Shown: positions 43,916-52,964, numbered from the stretch's first letter. The stretch is 64,000 bases of DNA from an uncultured Pedobacter sp. (GCF_913776295.1 NZ_CAJYOJ010000013.1:62001-126000), one strand, 5' to 3'. Notes: generated from the sequence alone by a model not told the origin. Numbers and translations: made by a program.

Positions 43916-43945
43916 TTGCGTTTTATATTTTTACTACTATCTTTA
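43916..43945 (+). promoter_or_regulatory. Promoter of the xylose operon
   Basis: TTG at 43916-43918, 19 bases, then TATCTTTA at 43938-43945 (TAnnTTTG with one mismatch). The predicted start of transcription falls within the downstream operator, a simple repression layout. Confidence 0.55.
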
Positions 43946-43961
43946 TGCAACCGTTTGCATA
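43944..43961. promoter_or_regulatory. LacI-type operator of the xylose operon
   Basis: TATGCAACCGTTTGCATA is an almost perfect 18-bp palindrome with the central CG usual for LacI/GalR-family sites. It overlaps the end of the -7 box and the likely transcription start of xylB. The regulator gene is not in the window. Confidence 0.65.
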
Positions 43962-43987
43962 ACCAAATATTTAAACCATATGAAAGC

Positions 43988-45472
43988 ATGTATTTATTAG
44001 GTATTGATTTAGGCACCTCATCCATCAAAGTTGCTGTTGTTGATGCAGCTACACAAAAAAACATCGCCACAGCTCAATATCCTGAAGAAGAAACTGCCAT
44101 CAAATCTTTACAATCCGGCTGGGCAGAACAATCGCCGGATGACTGGTGGCATAATGTTCAACAAGCCATTCTTAAATTAAATTCAACCGGTCTTTTTGAG
44201 CCAAAAAAAATTAAAGCCATTGGCATTGCCTACCAAATGCACGGACTGGTTGTTGTAGATCAAAATCAGCAGGTGCTTCGCGATAGTATAATCTGGTGCG
44301 ATAGCAGGGCAGTTGAACTGGGCAATGGTGCTTTCGAGGCAATCGGTCACGAAAAATCTTTGCAACATTTATTAAACTCTCCCGGCAACTTTACGGCATC
44401 AAAACTGGCCTGGGTAAAAGCAAACGAGCCAGACGTATATAACCGTATCGACAAAATCATGCTCCCCGGCGATTTTATTGCGATGAAATTAACTGGAGAA
44501 ATCACTACAAGTATTTCGGCCCTCTCTGAAGGTATTTTTTGGGATTTTGAAAACCACGAAATTTCTAAAGATGTAATGGGTTATTATGGCATTTCAGGCA
44601 ACCTGATCCCAACCCTGAAACCCCTGTTTTCAGAACATGGTTATTTAAAAGCCGATATTGCCCATGCCCTGAACCTGCCATCTCGCATTCCGGTTGCCTA
44701 TAAATCTGGCGATCAGCCAAACAATGCACTTTCCCTAAATGTGTTAAAACCTGGGGAGGTCGCGGCTACAGCGGGAACTTCCGGGGTAATTTACGGGGTA
44801 AGCGATGGGCTTACTTACGATCAACAATCGAGAGTGAACACCTTTGCACACGTAACGTATTCTGAAGAAAAAAAGCACACTGGTGTTTTACTTTGTATCA
44901 ATGGTACCGGTAGCATGTATCGTTGGGCAAAACATAATTTTGCACCGCAATCTACCTATGCAGAGCTGAATATCCAGGCCGAAAGAGCACCGATTGGCAG
45001 TAATGGTTTAAAAGTACTTCCTTTCGGTAACGGCGCAGAGCGGATGTTGAACAACCAATACACAGGCGCAGCGCTACTGGGCATTGATTTAAACCTGCAC
45101 CATCAGTCAGACATCTTCAGGGCGGTACAGGAGGGTATTGCGTTTTCTTTCCGTTATGGATTGGATATTATGCGCGAAAATGGCATGCAGCCTAAAGTGA
45201 TCCGCGCCGGAAAGGCCAATCTATTTTTAAGTGATGTATTTGCACAAACTTTTGTAGATGTTACGGGCATTCCGGTAGAACTTTACGAAAACGATGGCAG
45301 TGTCGGGGCGGCTCTGGGTGCGGGTATAGGTGCCCGCATTTTTAAAAGTGCAGAAGAAGCTTTTAGTAACCACAAAGTAATCAAAACCTTAATACCACAA
45401 CATTCAGCTGAGTACGAACCAATCTATCAGGATTGGAAAGAAATATTAAAAAAACAATTAGCAACCGGTTAA
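43988..45472 (+). CDS. xylB: Xylulokinase
   Basis: XylB phosphorylates D-xylulose with ATP, giving xylulose 5-phosphate for the pentose phosphate pathway. The ATG at 43988 gives 494 residues starting YLLGIDLGTSSIKVAVVD, the FGGY phosphate-1 motif. AIGIAYQMHGLVVVD, the catalytic Asp in SIIWCDSRA, and AGTSGVIYG and GSVGAALGAGIGA near the end fit the family. An in-frame extension to 43916 would run through the operator and is rejected. xylA follows. Confidence 0.95.
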   Translation: MYLLGIDLGTSSIKVAVVDAATQKNIATAQYPEEETAIKSLQSGWAEQSPDDWWHNVQQAILKLNSTGLFEPKKIKAIGIAYQMHGLVVVDQNQQVLRDSIIWCDSRAVELGNGAFEAIGHEKSLQHLLNSPGNFTASKLAWVKANEPDVYNRIDKIMLPGDFIAMKLTGEITTSISALSEGIFWDFENHEISKDVMGYYGISGNLIPTLKPLFSEHGYLKADIAHALNLPSRIPVAYKSGDQPNNALSLNVLKPGEVAATAGTSGVIYGVSDGLTYDQQSRVNTFAHVTYSEEKKHTGVLLCINGTGSMYRWAKHNFAPQSTYAELNIQAERAPIGSNGLKVLPFGNGAERMLNNQYTGAALLGIDLNLHHQSDIFRAVQEGIAFSFRYGLDIMRENGMQPKVIRAGKANLFLSDVFAQTFVDVTGIPVELYENDGSVGAALGAGIGARIFKSAEEAFSNHKVIKTLIPQHSAEYEPIYQDWKEILKKQLATG

Positions 45473-45500
45473 GGGTTGATAATTCATGATGAGTTTTTAC

Positions 45501-45528
45501 CATGAACCATTGACCAACAGACCATCAA
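45501..45528. repeat. Heptamer tandem repeat tract (TGGTCAA type)
   Basis: Plus-strand units are CATGAAC, CATTGAC, CAACAGA and CCATCAA. On the minus strand they include TGGTCAA and TGGTTCA, as in the tract after tadA. It lies 28 bases after the xylB stop and before xylA. Confidence 0.7.
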
Positions 45529-45544
45529 TCAAAAAACAAAAAAC

Positions 45545-46876
45545 ATGACAAAAGTAGTAACCGGAGCAACGGAATTTTTCAAAGGCATTGAGCAGATCAG
45601 ATTTGAAGGTCTGGAAAGCGATAATCCATTAGCATTTAGATGGTATGACGCCAACAAAGTAGTAGCAGGCAAAACCATGAGTGAGCATTTCAAGTTTGCC
45701 TGTGCTTACTGGCATTCATTTAATGGCAATGGTGCCGATCCATTTGGAGGTGCCACACACGTTTTTCCATGGGATGAAAAAAAAGATGCAGTAGAGCGGG
45801 CAAAAGATAAAATGGATGCAGCCTTTGAATTTATTACTAAAATGCAAATTCCATACTATTGCTTCCATGATGTGGATGTGGTGGATTATAGCGACGATGT
45901 TGCCGAAAATGAACGCAGATTACAGGTACTTGTTGAGTATGCCAAACAAAAACAGGCCGATAGCGGCGTAAAACTCTTGTGGGGAACAGCCAATTTATTT
46001 AGCCACAAGCGCTATATGAATGGTGCATCTACCAATCCGGATTTTCATGTGCTGGCACATGGTGCTGCCCAGGTTAAAGCTGCGTTGGATGCAACCATTG
46101 CACTTGGCGGTGAGAACTATGTTTTTTGGGGTGGCAGAGAAGGCTATATGAGCTTATTAAACACTGATATGAAACGTGAGCAGGAGCATTTGGCAAAATT
46201 CTTACATACGGCTAAAGATTATGCCCGCAAACAGGGGTTTAAAGGAACATTTTTTATTGAACCAAAACCATGTGAACCTTCTAAACATCAATACGATTAC
46301 GATGCAGCAACAGTAAGGGGCTTTTTACAACAATACGATCTGTTGGCAGATTTTAAGTTAAATTTAGAAGTAAACCACGCCACACTGGCTGGTCATACTT
46401 TCCAGCATGAATTACAGGTTGCGGTAGATAACGGCCTGTTGGGCTCTATCGACGCTAACCGTGGCGATTACCAGAATGGCTGGGATACGGATCAGTTCCC
46501 GAATGATATTAACGAACTAACCGAAGCCATGTTAATCATTTTAGAGGGTGGTGGCTTACAAGGTGGGGGTGTAAACTTCGATGCAAAAATACGCCGTAAC
46601 TCTACTGATCAGAAAGACCTATTCTACGCACACGTAGGTGGCATGGATATCTTTGCTAGGGCATTAGTTACTGCAGATGCCATTCTTCAGAAATCTGATT
46701 ATAAAAAGGTAAGGGCCGACCGCTATGCCTCATTTGATAGTGGAAAGGGTGCCGAATTTGAACAAGGCAAATTAAGTTTGGAAGACTTAAGAAATTACGC
46801 CGCAGAAAATGGCGAACCAGAGGTACGCAGCGGCAGACAGGAATATCTGGAGAACCTCATTAACCGATATATCTAA
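45545..46876 (+). CDS. xylA: Xylose isomerase
   Basis: XylA converts D-xylose to D-xylulose with two divalent metals. The 443-residue protein matches the long (class II) isomerases: [31 protein letters not shown] with the catalytic His and Asp, and [40 protein letters not shown] and [16 protein letters not shown] supply the metal-binding Glu, Asp and His residues. It follows xylB by 72 bp. Confidence 0.97.
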   Translation: MTKVVTGATEFFKGIEQIRFEGLESDNPLAFRWYDANKVVAGKTMSEHFKFACAYWHSFNGNGADPFGGATHVFPWDEKKDAVERAKDKMDAAFEFITKMQIPYYCFHDVDVVDYSDDVAENERRLQVLVEYAKQKQADSGVKLLWGTANLFSHKRYMNGASTNPDFHVLAHGAAQVKAALDATIALGGENYVFWGGREGYMSLLNTDMKREQEHLAKFLHTAKDYARKQGFKGTFFIEPKPCEPSKHQYDYDAATVRGFLQQYDLLADFKLNLEVNHATLAGHTFQHELQVAVDNGLLGSIDANRGDYQNGWDTDQFPNDINELTEAMLIILEGGGLQGGGVNFDAKIRRNSTDQKDLFYAHVGGMDIFARALVTADAILQKSDYKKVRADRYASFDSGKGAEFEQGKLSLEDLRNYAAENGEPEVRSGRQEYLENLINRYI

Positions 46877-46902
46877 AATTATCTCTACGTAAAATATATT
46901 AT

Positions 46903-46930
46903 CCGCGGTTTGTGCAGGCACAAACCGCGG
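46903..46930 (+). terminator. Strong hairpin between xylA and the symporter
   Basis: A 13-bp inverted repeat (CCGCGGTTTGTGC against GCACAAACCGCGG) with AG between. Downstream is only mildly T-rich, so it may end transcripts partly or protect the xylBA message. Confidence 0.65.
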
Positions 46931-47144
46931 TTGTATTTAAACTAAGCAAACTTAAAATATCTCTACTCCAGCTGGGCACTCACGCTATTGCGAATGCTAA
47001 TCAAATTAACCATCTTAGCCGAATAATCTTTATTTTGAGGAAGTTCAAAATTAATAAACGTCATTTTAACATTTTTTAATTCAAAAAAAGCGTAGATTAA
47101 TTTATGATTTTGCTACATTTAGATTTCTAAACCAAATAACTTAA

Positions 47145-48812
47145 ATGAAAGTCACAGATTACATTATTTTTTTAGCCTACTTCGCCATTGTGGCAATTTA
47201 TGGCTTTTGGATTTACCATCGTAAAAAGCAGAAGCAGATGAGCAGCAAGGATTATTTCCTTGCAGAAGGTTCACTTACCTGGTGGGCCATTGGTACATCT
47301 TTAATTGCCTCCAACATTAGTGCCGAGCAATTTGTAGCCATGAGCGGCGATGGATTTAAAATGGGATTGGCTATCTCCACTTACGAATGGATGGCCGCTG
47401 CAACATTGGTCATTGTAGCTACATTTTTTATTCCTGTATATCTTAAAAATAAGATCTACACCATGCCACAATTTTTAAGTCAGCGTTACAATGGCACCGT
47501 AGCCATGATTATGGCTGTGTTTTGGTTGTTATTGTACGTGGTGGTAAACTTAACTTCTATCCTATACCTGGGGGCACTCGCTGTGAGCAGTATTTCGGGT
47601 ATCGGCTTTTGGTATTGTATGATCGGCCTCGCTATTTTTTCTGTAATTATTGCATTGGGCGGCATGAAAGTAATTGGTTACACGGATGTGATCCAGGTAG
47701 CATTTTTAATTTTCGGCGGTTTAGCCACTACTTATCTGGCACTTAATTTAGTGAGTGATCATTTTGGTGGCCACGGCGTACTGGATGGTTTATCCTTCTT
47801 AAGGGAAAAAGCACCAGATCATTTCCACATGATCTTTAAGAAAGATAGTGCTAATTATGCTTCCTTACCAGGCATGACGGTATTGCTGGGCGGGATGTGG
47901 ATTGTAAACTTAAACTATTGGGGATGTAACCAGTACATTACGCAACGTGCTTTAGGCGCTGATTTGAAAACAGCAAGAGCTGGTATCCTATTCGCCGCAT
48001 TTTTAAAGCTGTTAATGCCATTAATCGTGGTGCTGCCAGGTATTGCAGTATATATGTTATATACAGAAAAAACAGGTATCGATGTGAATTCAATGATGCC
48101 CGGCGGAGAACTTCGTCCGGATAGGGCATACCCTACTTTATTGAATATCCTGCCTACAGGACTTAAAGGTTTATCTTTTGCCGCTTTAACCGCAGCAATC
48201 GTAGCCTCGTTAGCCGGTAAAATCAATAGTATCTCTACCATTTTTACACTGGATATTTTTAAGAAACACATCAATGTAGAAGCCAGTGAGAAAAAATTGG
48301 TAGGCACCGGACGTGTAGTTGTAATTGTAGCAATGGCTATAGCAATTGCCATTTCGCCATTCTTAGGTATCGATAAAAAAGGTGGTTTCGAATTTATTCA
48401 GGAGTATACCGGCTTTGTAAGTCCTGGTATTTTTGCCATGTTTATTTTGGGCTTCTTCTGGAAAAAAACCACTTCTAATGCAGCTTTATTTGCAACTATT
48501 GGTGGTTTTGGTTTATCGGTATTGTTAAAATTCCTGCCTGGAATGATGGACTTATCTTTCCTTCATAATTTTGGATTCTCGGTAGCTAACGCAGATGGCG
48601 TTTATGAAATACCTTTCCTGGATAGAATGGGAATTGTATTCGTAGTTTGTATAATCGTGATGTTTGCCATCAGTATGTTCGAAAACAGCAAAGGCGATAA
48701 ATCTAATGGTTTAGAAGTAGATTCGAGCATGTTCAAAGTTCATCCTTCGTTTGCCGTTGGATCACTGATTGTATTCGGAATTTTAGTTGCACTTTATTCT
48801 ACTTTCTGGTAA
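47145..48812 (+). CDS. Sodium/solute symporter, probable xylose transporter
   Basis: The 555-residue protein is a multi-spanning SSS-family (SGLT-like) symporter with about 14 hydrophobic helices. Markers are TDYIIFLAYFAIVAIYGFW, SSKDYFLAEGSLTWWAIGTS, SLIASNISAEQFVAMSGDGF and GMKVIGYTDVIQV, the latter near the sodium site. Its place after xylB-xylA makes D-xylose the likely cargo, inferred from context. A terminator follows. Confidence 0.9.
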   Translation: MKVTDYIIFLAYFAIVAIYGFWIYHRKKQKQMSSKDYFLAEGSLTWWAIGTSLIASNISAEQFVAMSGDGFKMGLAISTYEWMAAATLVIVATFFIPVYLKNKIYTMPQFLSQRYNGTVAMIMAVFWLLLYVVVNLTSILYLGALAVSSISGIGFWYCMIGLAIFSVIIALGGMKVIGYTDVIQVAFLIFGGLATTYLALNLVSDHFGGHGVLDGLSFLREKAPDHFHMIFKKDSANYASLPGMTVLLGGMWIVNLNYWGCNQYITQRALGADLKTARAGILFAAFLKLLMPLIVVLPGIAVYMLYTEKTGIDVNSMMPGGELRPDRAYPTLLNILPTGLKGLSFAALTAAIVASLAGKINSISTIFTLDIFKKHINVEASEKKLVGTGRVVVIVAMAIAIAISPFLGIDKKGGFEFIQEYTGFVSPGIFAMFILGFFWKKTTSNAALFATIGGFGLSVLLKFLPGMMDLSFLHNFGFSVANADGVYEIPFLDRMGIVFVVCIIVMFAISMFENSKGDKSNGLEVDSSMFKVHPSFAVGSLIVFGILVALYSTFW

Positions 48813-48834
48813 AATTCGAAACCAGAAATATCCA

Positions 48835-48870
48835 AAAGGCTCGGAATAAAAATTCCGGGCCTTTCTTGTT
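48835..48870 (+). terminator. Terminator of the xylose operon
   Basis: AAAGGCTCGGAAT pairs with ATTCCGGGCCTTT (48835-48864, one mismatch) and is followed by CTTGTTTTT. Confidence 0.82.
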
Positions 48871-48945
48871 TTTCTACTATCCTCAATTTTCATCAGTCCG
48901 TAGAAACGCTACGCTTAACTCAACGGACAGGAAAAAAAGCCGATT

Positions 48946-49073
48946 AATAGTAATACAGAGCCAAAATAGCCCTGATTGAAGTGGAAGCCCGCAAGCGAGG
49001 CATGAGCGCGGACTTATAACGGAAAGCAGGACTACAATAACCAATCAGCACTGCAATTGCGCTTCAAAAAAAC
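48946..49073. repeat. Dispersed repeat, family C (copy 2, inverted)
   Basis: Its reverse complement shows GAAGCGCAATTGCAGTGCTG, GTCCTGCTTTCCGTT, TTGCGGGCTT, CAATCAGGGCTATTT and CTCTGTATTACT, matching 43261-43392. The two copies lie head to head around csaA and the xylose operon. Confidence 0.7.
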
Positions 49074-49183
49074 AGGGATAATAATTTTAGACTATATCAT
49101 TAACCAAACCCGGCAAATCCCAACTTTTCGATAAAATTCACTTCTGTTTAATTGGAAATATTGAGTTTGAAAACCCAATCCTA

Positions 49184-49290
49184 TCCTTCAATCTGTATAG
49201 ACGCTACATTTAACTTTACAGCCAGGATAGCTGGAAGAGCCAATTAATAGTAACACAAACTCCAATTAACATAGCCCTGATCCTATAGAC
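49184..49290. repeat. Dispersed repeat, family C (decayed partial copy)
   Basis: TAGACGCTACATTTAACT, CCAATTAATAGTAACACA and CATAGCCCTGAT match the block at 48902-48975 (GAAACGCTACGCTTAACT, CGATTAATAGTAATACAG, ATAGCCCTGAT). Confidence 0.55.
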
Positions 49291-49499
49291 CCTAATGTCA
49301 GCAGGTTAACATCTGGATCAGATCGGCAAGAGGGAAATGTGGCACTGAAAATGCCATGCATACAGTACCGATCAATTTCTAAGCCTCATCGCCAGAAAAT
49401 TTATTAAACATGCTGTAAAGCTTTCAATTATTAGCCAATTAGTTTATAAATCTTCAAAATTCATTCGAACTGTCAAATATTTTCTACATTTGTCTCATC

Positions 49500-49663
49500 A
49501 TTAGGGGTGCCTTGTTTAAATGACACAAAAACAGGCTGAGATCATACCCATTTTGAGGCAAAAGGTAGAAGGTAAAAAGGTAGAGGGTAAAATCCATCAG
49601 CCTTAAAACCTTCCAACCATCAACCTCAAATGCACCTGATCCGGGTAATGCCGGCGTAGGGAT
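49500..49663 (+). ncRNA. TPP riboswitch (THI element)
   Basis: All conserved blocks are present in order: GGGGTGCC, GGCTGAGATCATACCC, ACCTGATCCGGGTAATGCCGG and CGTAGGGA. P2, P3, P4 and P5 can be drawn as in E. coli thiM. An unusual 84-base accessory arm (49549-49632) lies in the P2-P4 junction. A hairpin at 49688-49710 just before the start codon is a candidate expression platform. It should turn off the downstream receptor and thiE when thiamine diphosphate is plentiful. Confidence 0.95.
49563..49628. repeat. Heptamer repeats forming the accessory arm of the TPP riboswitch
   Basis: Units AGGTAGA, AGGTAAA, AGGTAGA and GGGTAAA lie at 49563-49591. On the opposite arm (49611-49628, minus sense) AGGTTGA and TGGTTGG occur. 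The arms can pair through GG-T runs, so the tract builds the helix. Confidence 0.7.
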
Positions 49664-49687
49664 TGGAGTTATGGAAGTTTAACTGAA

Positions 49688-49710
49688 ATCGGGGAAGCCC
49701 CTTTTCCGAT
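49688..49710 (+). promoter_or_regulatory. Possible riboswitch expression platform hairpin
   Basis: ATCGGGGAAG pairs with CTTTTCCGAT with G-T pairs, 23 bases before the TTG start of the receptor. There is no long T run, so translation control is as likely as termination. Confidence 0.5.
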
Positions 49711-49733
49711 GGGTTTAACTAAAAACAAAAACA

Positions 49734-52178
49734 TTGAAAAATTTACTTTTTGCAGCACTTGTTGCAATGTTGCCCTTCTTTGCATCGGCACAAATTTCGG
49801 TTACGGGTAAAGTAACAGACCAGAACCAGCAGCCGTTGCCAGGCGCTACAGTTAAATTGCGGAATCAAAAAACAGCGGTGGTAAGCGATGCTACCGGAAA
49901 TTACAACATTACAAACCTATCGAACGGAAAATATACCATTATAGTAAGTTATGTAGGTTATAAAACAATCGAAAAAGCTGTTGAACTTACCCGGAATATT
50001 ATAGTTGATTTTAGCCTGGCACCACAAAATTTCCTGGCTGAAGAAGTTATTGTACGTGCTACCCGTGCTACAGATAAATCGGCAACTACTTATAAGAATA
50101 TTGGTAAGGAAGAAATCCAGCAGAATAATTTCGGGCAGGATCTGCCTTTTATTTTACAAAACACACCAGGTGTAGTGGCTACTTCTGATGCTGGTGCAGG
50201 TGTAGGTTACACTGGGATCAGAATCCGCGGAAGCGACAACAGCCGGATTAACGTTACGGTTAACGGCATTCCCATTAATGATAGCGAAAGCCAGGGAACA
50301 TTTTATGTAAACATGCCCGATTTTGCCTCGTCCGTTGATAATGTGCAGATTCAGCGTGGAGTAGGTACCTCAACCAATGGTGCGGGTGCATTTGGAGCCA
50401 GTTTAAACATACAGACTACCGCCAGTGAAACTGAACCCTATGCTGAACTAAACAATACTTATGGCAGTTTCAATACCTGGAAAAATACCGTAAAGGTAGG
50501 AACAGGTTTGATTAACAACCGTTTTAGCTTTGACGGCCGTTTATCAAGAATCAGTTCAGATGGTTATGTAGATCGTGGAGCTTCCTTATTAAAATCGTAC
50601 TTTTTATCTGGTGCTTACCATGGTGATAAGGATTTATTGCGTGTAAATGTTTTTTCCGGAAATGAAAAAACTTACCAGTCGTGGAACGGCATCCCGCAAT
50701 CGCGTTTAGAAAACGATTTGGCCGGCATGCAAGCTTATATTGATAGAAATGGATTAAGTGCAGAAGATGCAGCAAATTTGCTAAACTCGGGCAGAAGATA
50801 TAATAGTTTTCTTTATAACAATCAAACAGACAACTATATACAGAACCATTATCAGTTAATCTATGCCAGACAGTTTTCTGATCAGTTTTCTTTTAACGGT
50901 GCCTTACATTACACTAAAGGTGAAGGTTATTACGAAGAATACAGGGTGCAGGATAAATTGAAAAATTATGGTTTAAATCCGGTTGTTATTCCGGGGGGAA
51001 CACCGGTTACCACTACAGATCTGATTCGCCGTCGCTGGCTGGATAACGATTTTTATGGGGTTACCTACGCCTTTAATTATGTGCCGGAAAAGAATTTAAA
51101 TTTTACTTTGGGTGGAGCTTACAATGAATACAAAGGCGCACATTTTGGCCAGGTAATTTGGGCACAATATGCTTCAAACGGAACTATTGACCGACATTAT
51201 TATGATAACGGTGGCTTTAAGACCGATTTTAATGTGTATGGCAAAGTAAATTATAGTCCTGTTGATGATTTGAGTTTATTTGCCGATCTGCAATACCGCC
51301 GTGTGTATTATGATATTGCGGGAACGGAAAATAAATTGAATACACTGGCGATTAACCAAACCTTAAATTTCTTCAATCCGAAATTTGGTGCCACCTATTT
51401 TATCAATCCACAGAGCAACGTATATGCTTCATTCAGTTTGGCCAACAAAGAGCCTAACCGTGATGACTTTACCGATGCTGCCGTTGGCGTTACCCCTAAA
51501 CCAGAGCGTTTAAATGATATAGAATTGGGCTATCGTTTTAAAAACGAACAATTTAATGTAGGTGCCAATGCCTATGGGATGTTTTATAAAAACCAATTGG
51601 TAGTTACCGGGAAAATAAATGATGTGGGTGGAAATTTCCGTCAAAATGTAGACAGAAGTTATCGTTTGGGGATTGAGTTAGATTGCGCTTACACCATCAG
51701 TTCTCATTTCGTATTAAATGCAAATGCCGCATTAAGCAAAAATAAAATCAAAAACTTCACCGAGTATTATGATGATTATGATAACGGCGGACAAGTAGTT
51801 AAAAACTATGACTTAACCGATATCTCCTATTCTCCAAATGCCGTACTTTTTGGCGAACTTGTGTATAAACCAATTAGTGGTTTTGCCGTAGCCTTACAAA
51901 GTAAATATGTAAGCAAGCAATACCTGGATAATACGCAGAATAACGACAGAACCATTAACGGTTACTGGGTAAGCAATGCCCGTTTGGGTTATGATTTTAA
52001 ATTTGCAGGCGTTAAAAATATCAATCTTGGTTTACTGGTAAACAATATTCTCGATAAAAAGTATGAAAGCAACGGTTATACTTATGGCTATCAGTCGGGC
52101 GGAAGCAGAATCACCGAAAACTTTTTTTATCCACAGGCAGGCACCAACTTTTTGTTAAGTTTGAATGTGAAATTCTAA
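49734..52178 (+). CDS. TonB-dependent outer-membrane receptor, probable thiamine/precursor transporter
   Basis: The 814-residue protein starts at TTG (an in-frame TAA lies 16 bases upstream, so no other start is possible). It has a signal peptide (FAALVAMLPFFASAQ) and a carboxypeptidase-regulatory-like domain (VTGKVTDQNQQPLPGATVKL). The plug follows (FILQNTPGVVATSDAGAGVG, IRIRGSDNSRINVTVNG), then a 22-strand-type barrel ending in LSLNVKF. TPP riboswitch control points to thiamine or its precursors as cargo, by analogy with OMthi of Bacteroides; the cargo is inferred. Confidence 0.92.
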   Translation: MKNLLFAALVAMLPFFASAQISVTGKVTDQNQQPLPGATVKLRNQKTAVVSDATGNYNITNLSNGKYTIIVSYVGYKTIEKAVELTRNIIVDFSLAPQNFLAEEVIVRATRATDKSATTYKNIGKEEIQQNNFGQDLPFILQNTPGVVATSDAGAGVGYTGIRIRGSDNSRINVTVNGIPINDSESQGTFYVNMPDFASSVDNVQIQRGVGTSTNGAGAFGASLNIQTTASETEPYAELNNTYGSFNTWKNTVKVGTGLINNRFSFDGRLSRISSDGYVDRGASLLKSYFLSGAYHGDKDLLRVNVFSGNEKTYQSWNGIPQSRLENDLAGMQAYIDRNGLSAEDAANLLNSGRRYNSFLYNNQTDNYIQNHYQLIYARQFSDQFSFNGALHYTKGEGYYEEYRVQDKLKNYGLNPVVIPGGTPVTTTDLIRRRWLDNDFYGVTYAFNYVPEKNLNFTLGGAYNEYKGAHFGQVIWAQYASNGTIDRHYYDNGGFKTDFNVYGKVNYSPVDDLSLFADLQYRRVYYDIAGTENKLNTLAINQTLNFFNPKFGATYFINPQSNVYASFSLANKEPNRDDFTDAAVGVTPKPERLNDIELGYRFKNEQFNVGANAYGMFYKNQLVVTGKINDVGGNFRQNVDRSYRLGIELDCAYTISSHFVLNANAALSKNKIKNFTEYYDDYDNGGQVVKNYDLTDISYSPNAVLFGELVYKPISGFAVALQSKYVSKQYLDNTQNNDRTINGYWVSNARLGYDFKFAGVKNINLGLLVNNILDKKYESNGYTYGYQSGGSRITENFFYPQAGTNFLLSLNVKF

Positions 52179-52189
52179 TCTCTCGTTCA

Positions 52190-52237
52190 GAGTTGACAAC
52201 TTTTAGGCAAGTAGCCTGTTTAAGTTGTCAACTCTTT
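52190..52237 (+). terminator. Hairpin after the TonB-dependent receptor gene
   Basis: GAGTTGACAACTT (52190-52202) pairs with AAGTTGTCAACTC (52222-52234), with an inner AGGC/GCCT stem. It may lower read-through into thiE rather than stop it fully. Confidence 0.75.
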
Positions 52238-52259
52238 ATTGTCTTAGGAACAAATTAGC

Positions 52260-52904
52260 ATGAAATACATAGAAAAGCTTCATTACATCACGCACGATAT
52301 TCCACACTTAAACCACATTGAACAGGCACAACTGGCCTGCGAGGCCGGTGCAAAATGGATCCAGTACCGTTGTCTAAGCAAAAGTGATGAAGAACTTTTA
52401 AAAGATATTAAGGCAATAGCCGAAATCTGTGATGACTGGGGTACCACTTTAATCGTTACCGATCATATTCATTTAAATGGAAAGGCCGATATTCAAGGTT
52501 TTCATATCGAAAATATGGATGCCGATTTTATTGCCTTGCGTAAACTGGTAGGCGATGATATCACCCTTGGCGGATCTGCAAATACTATGGAAAATTTAAC
52601 CCGCCTCGCCCTGGAGGGAGCCGATTATATAGGGTATGGCCCATTTGCAGCAACTGAAACCAAACCCAACAGTTATGAACATTTAGGTATTGAAGGTTAT
52701 CAGCATGTGGTAAAAGAACTGAAAGGTCAGGCCATCAACATTCCGATATTGGCTGTGGGTGGTATTAAAACATACGATGTGGAAGCTTTAATGCAAACGG
52801 GCATTTATGGGATAGCTGTTTCCGGCGCCATTAATTTTGCTGATGATTTTTTGGAAGCCTATCGGGATTTTTACATATTAGTTAAAGAAAACACTGTTAA
52901 TTAA
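52260..52904 (+). CDS. thiE: Thiamine phosphate synthase (ThiE/TenI family)
   Basis: ThiE joins HMP-diphosphate and the thiazole phosphate into thiamine phosphate. The 214-residue TIM-barrel protein shows GAKWIQYRCLSKSDEELL, VTDHIHLNGKADIQGFHI, GGSANTMENLTRLALEGADY and IGYGPFAATETK with the phosphate-binding TKP. Some active-site positions differ from the E. coli/Bacillus pattern (GGSANT for GxSxHT), so an altered or TenI-like activity is possible. It lies 81 bp after the riboswitch-controlled receptor. Confidence 0.85.
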   Translation: MKYIEKLHYITHDIPHLNHIEQAQLACEAGAKWIQYRCLSKSDEELLKDIKAIAEICDDWGTTLIVTDHIHLNGKADIQGFHIENMDADFIALRKLVGDDITLGGSANTMENLTRLALEGADYIGYGPFAATETKPNSYEHLGIEGYQHVVKELKGQAINIPILAVGGIKTYDVEALMQTGIYGIAVSGAINFADDFLEAYRDFYILVKENTVN

Positions 52905-52915
52905 CACTTTATAAT

Positions 52916-52945
52916 TTGAACGGTATAGTATAATTTTTAGCTTTG
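52916..52945 (+). promoter_or_regulatory. Full-consensus Bacteroidota promoter before the DoxX-like gene
   Basis: TTG (52916-52918), 19 bases, TAGCTTTG (52938-52945) is a complete match to TTG-N19-TAnnTTTG. It would give a short leader before the ATG at 52965 and uncouple the next genes from riboswitch control. Confidence 0.65.
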
Positions 52946-52964
52946 GGTAAAACCAAACTAAAAT

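Larger units (their letters stand above)
48813..49733. other. Long gene-free region: terminator, decayed repeats, TPP riboswitch
   Basis: The 921-bp stretch holds the symporter terminator (48835-48869), two tandem degenerate family C repeats (48886-49073 and 49184-49290), an AT-rich stretch with no clear signal, and then the TPP riboswitch (49500-49663) and its downstream hairpin. No gene is supported. Confidence 0.75.

Noticed and set aside
43916..43987. N-terminal extension of xylB
   Set aside because: The segment contains the promoter box and LacI-type operator; the FGGY kinase family starts at the ATG at 43988.
47522..47746. 74-codon frame within the symporter gene
   Set aside because: It is an out-of-frame reading of the transporter with no start or domain support.
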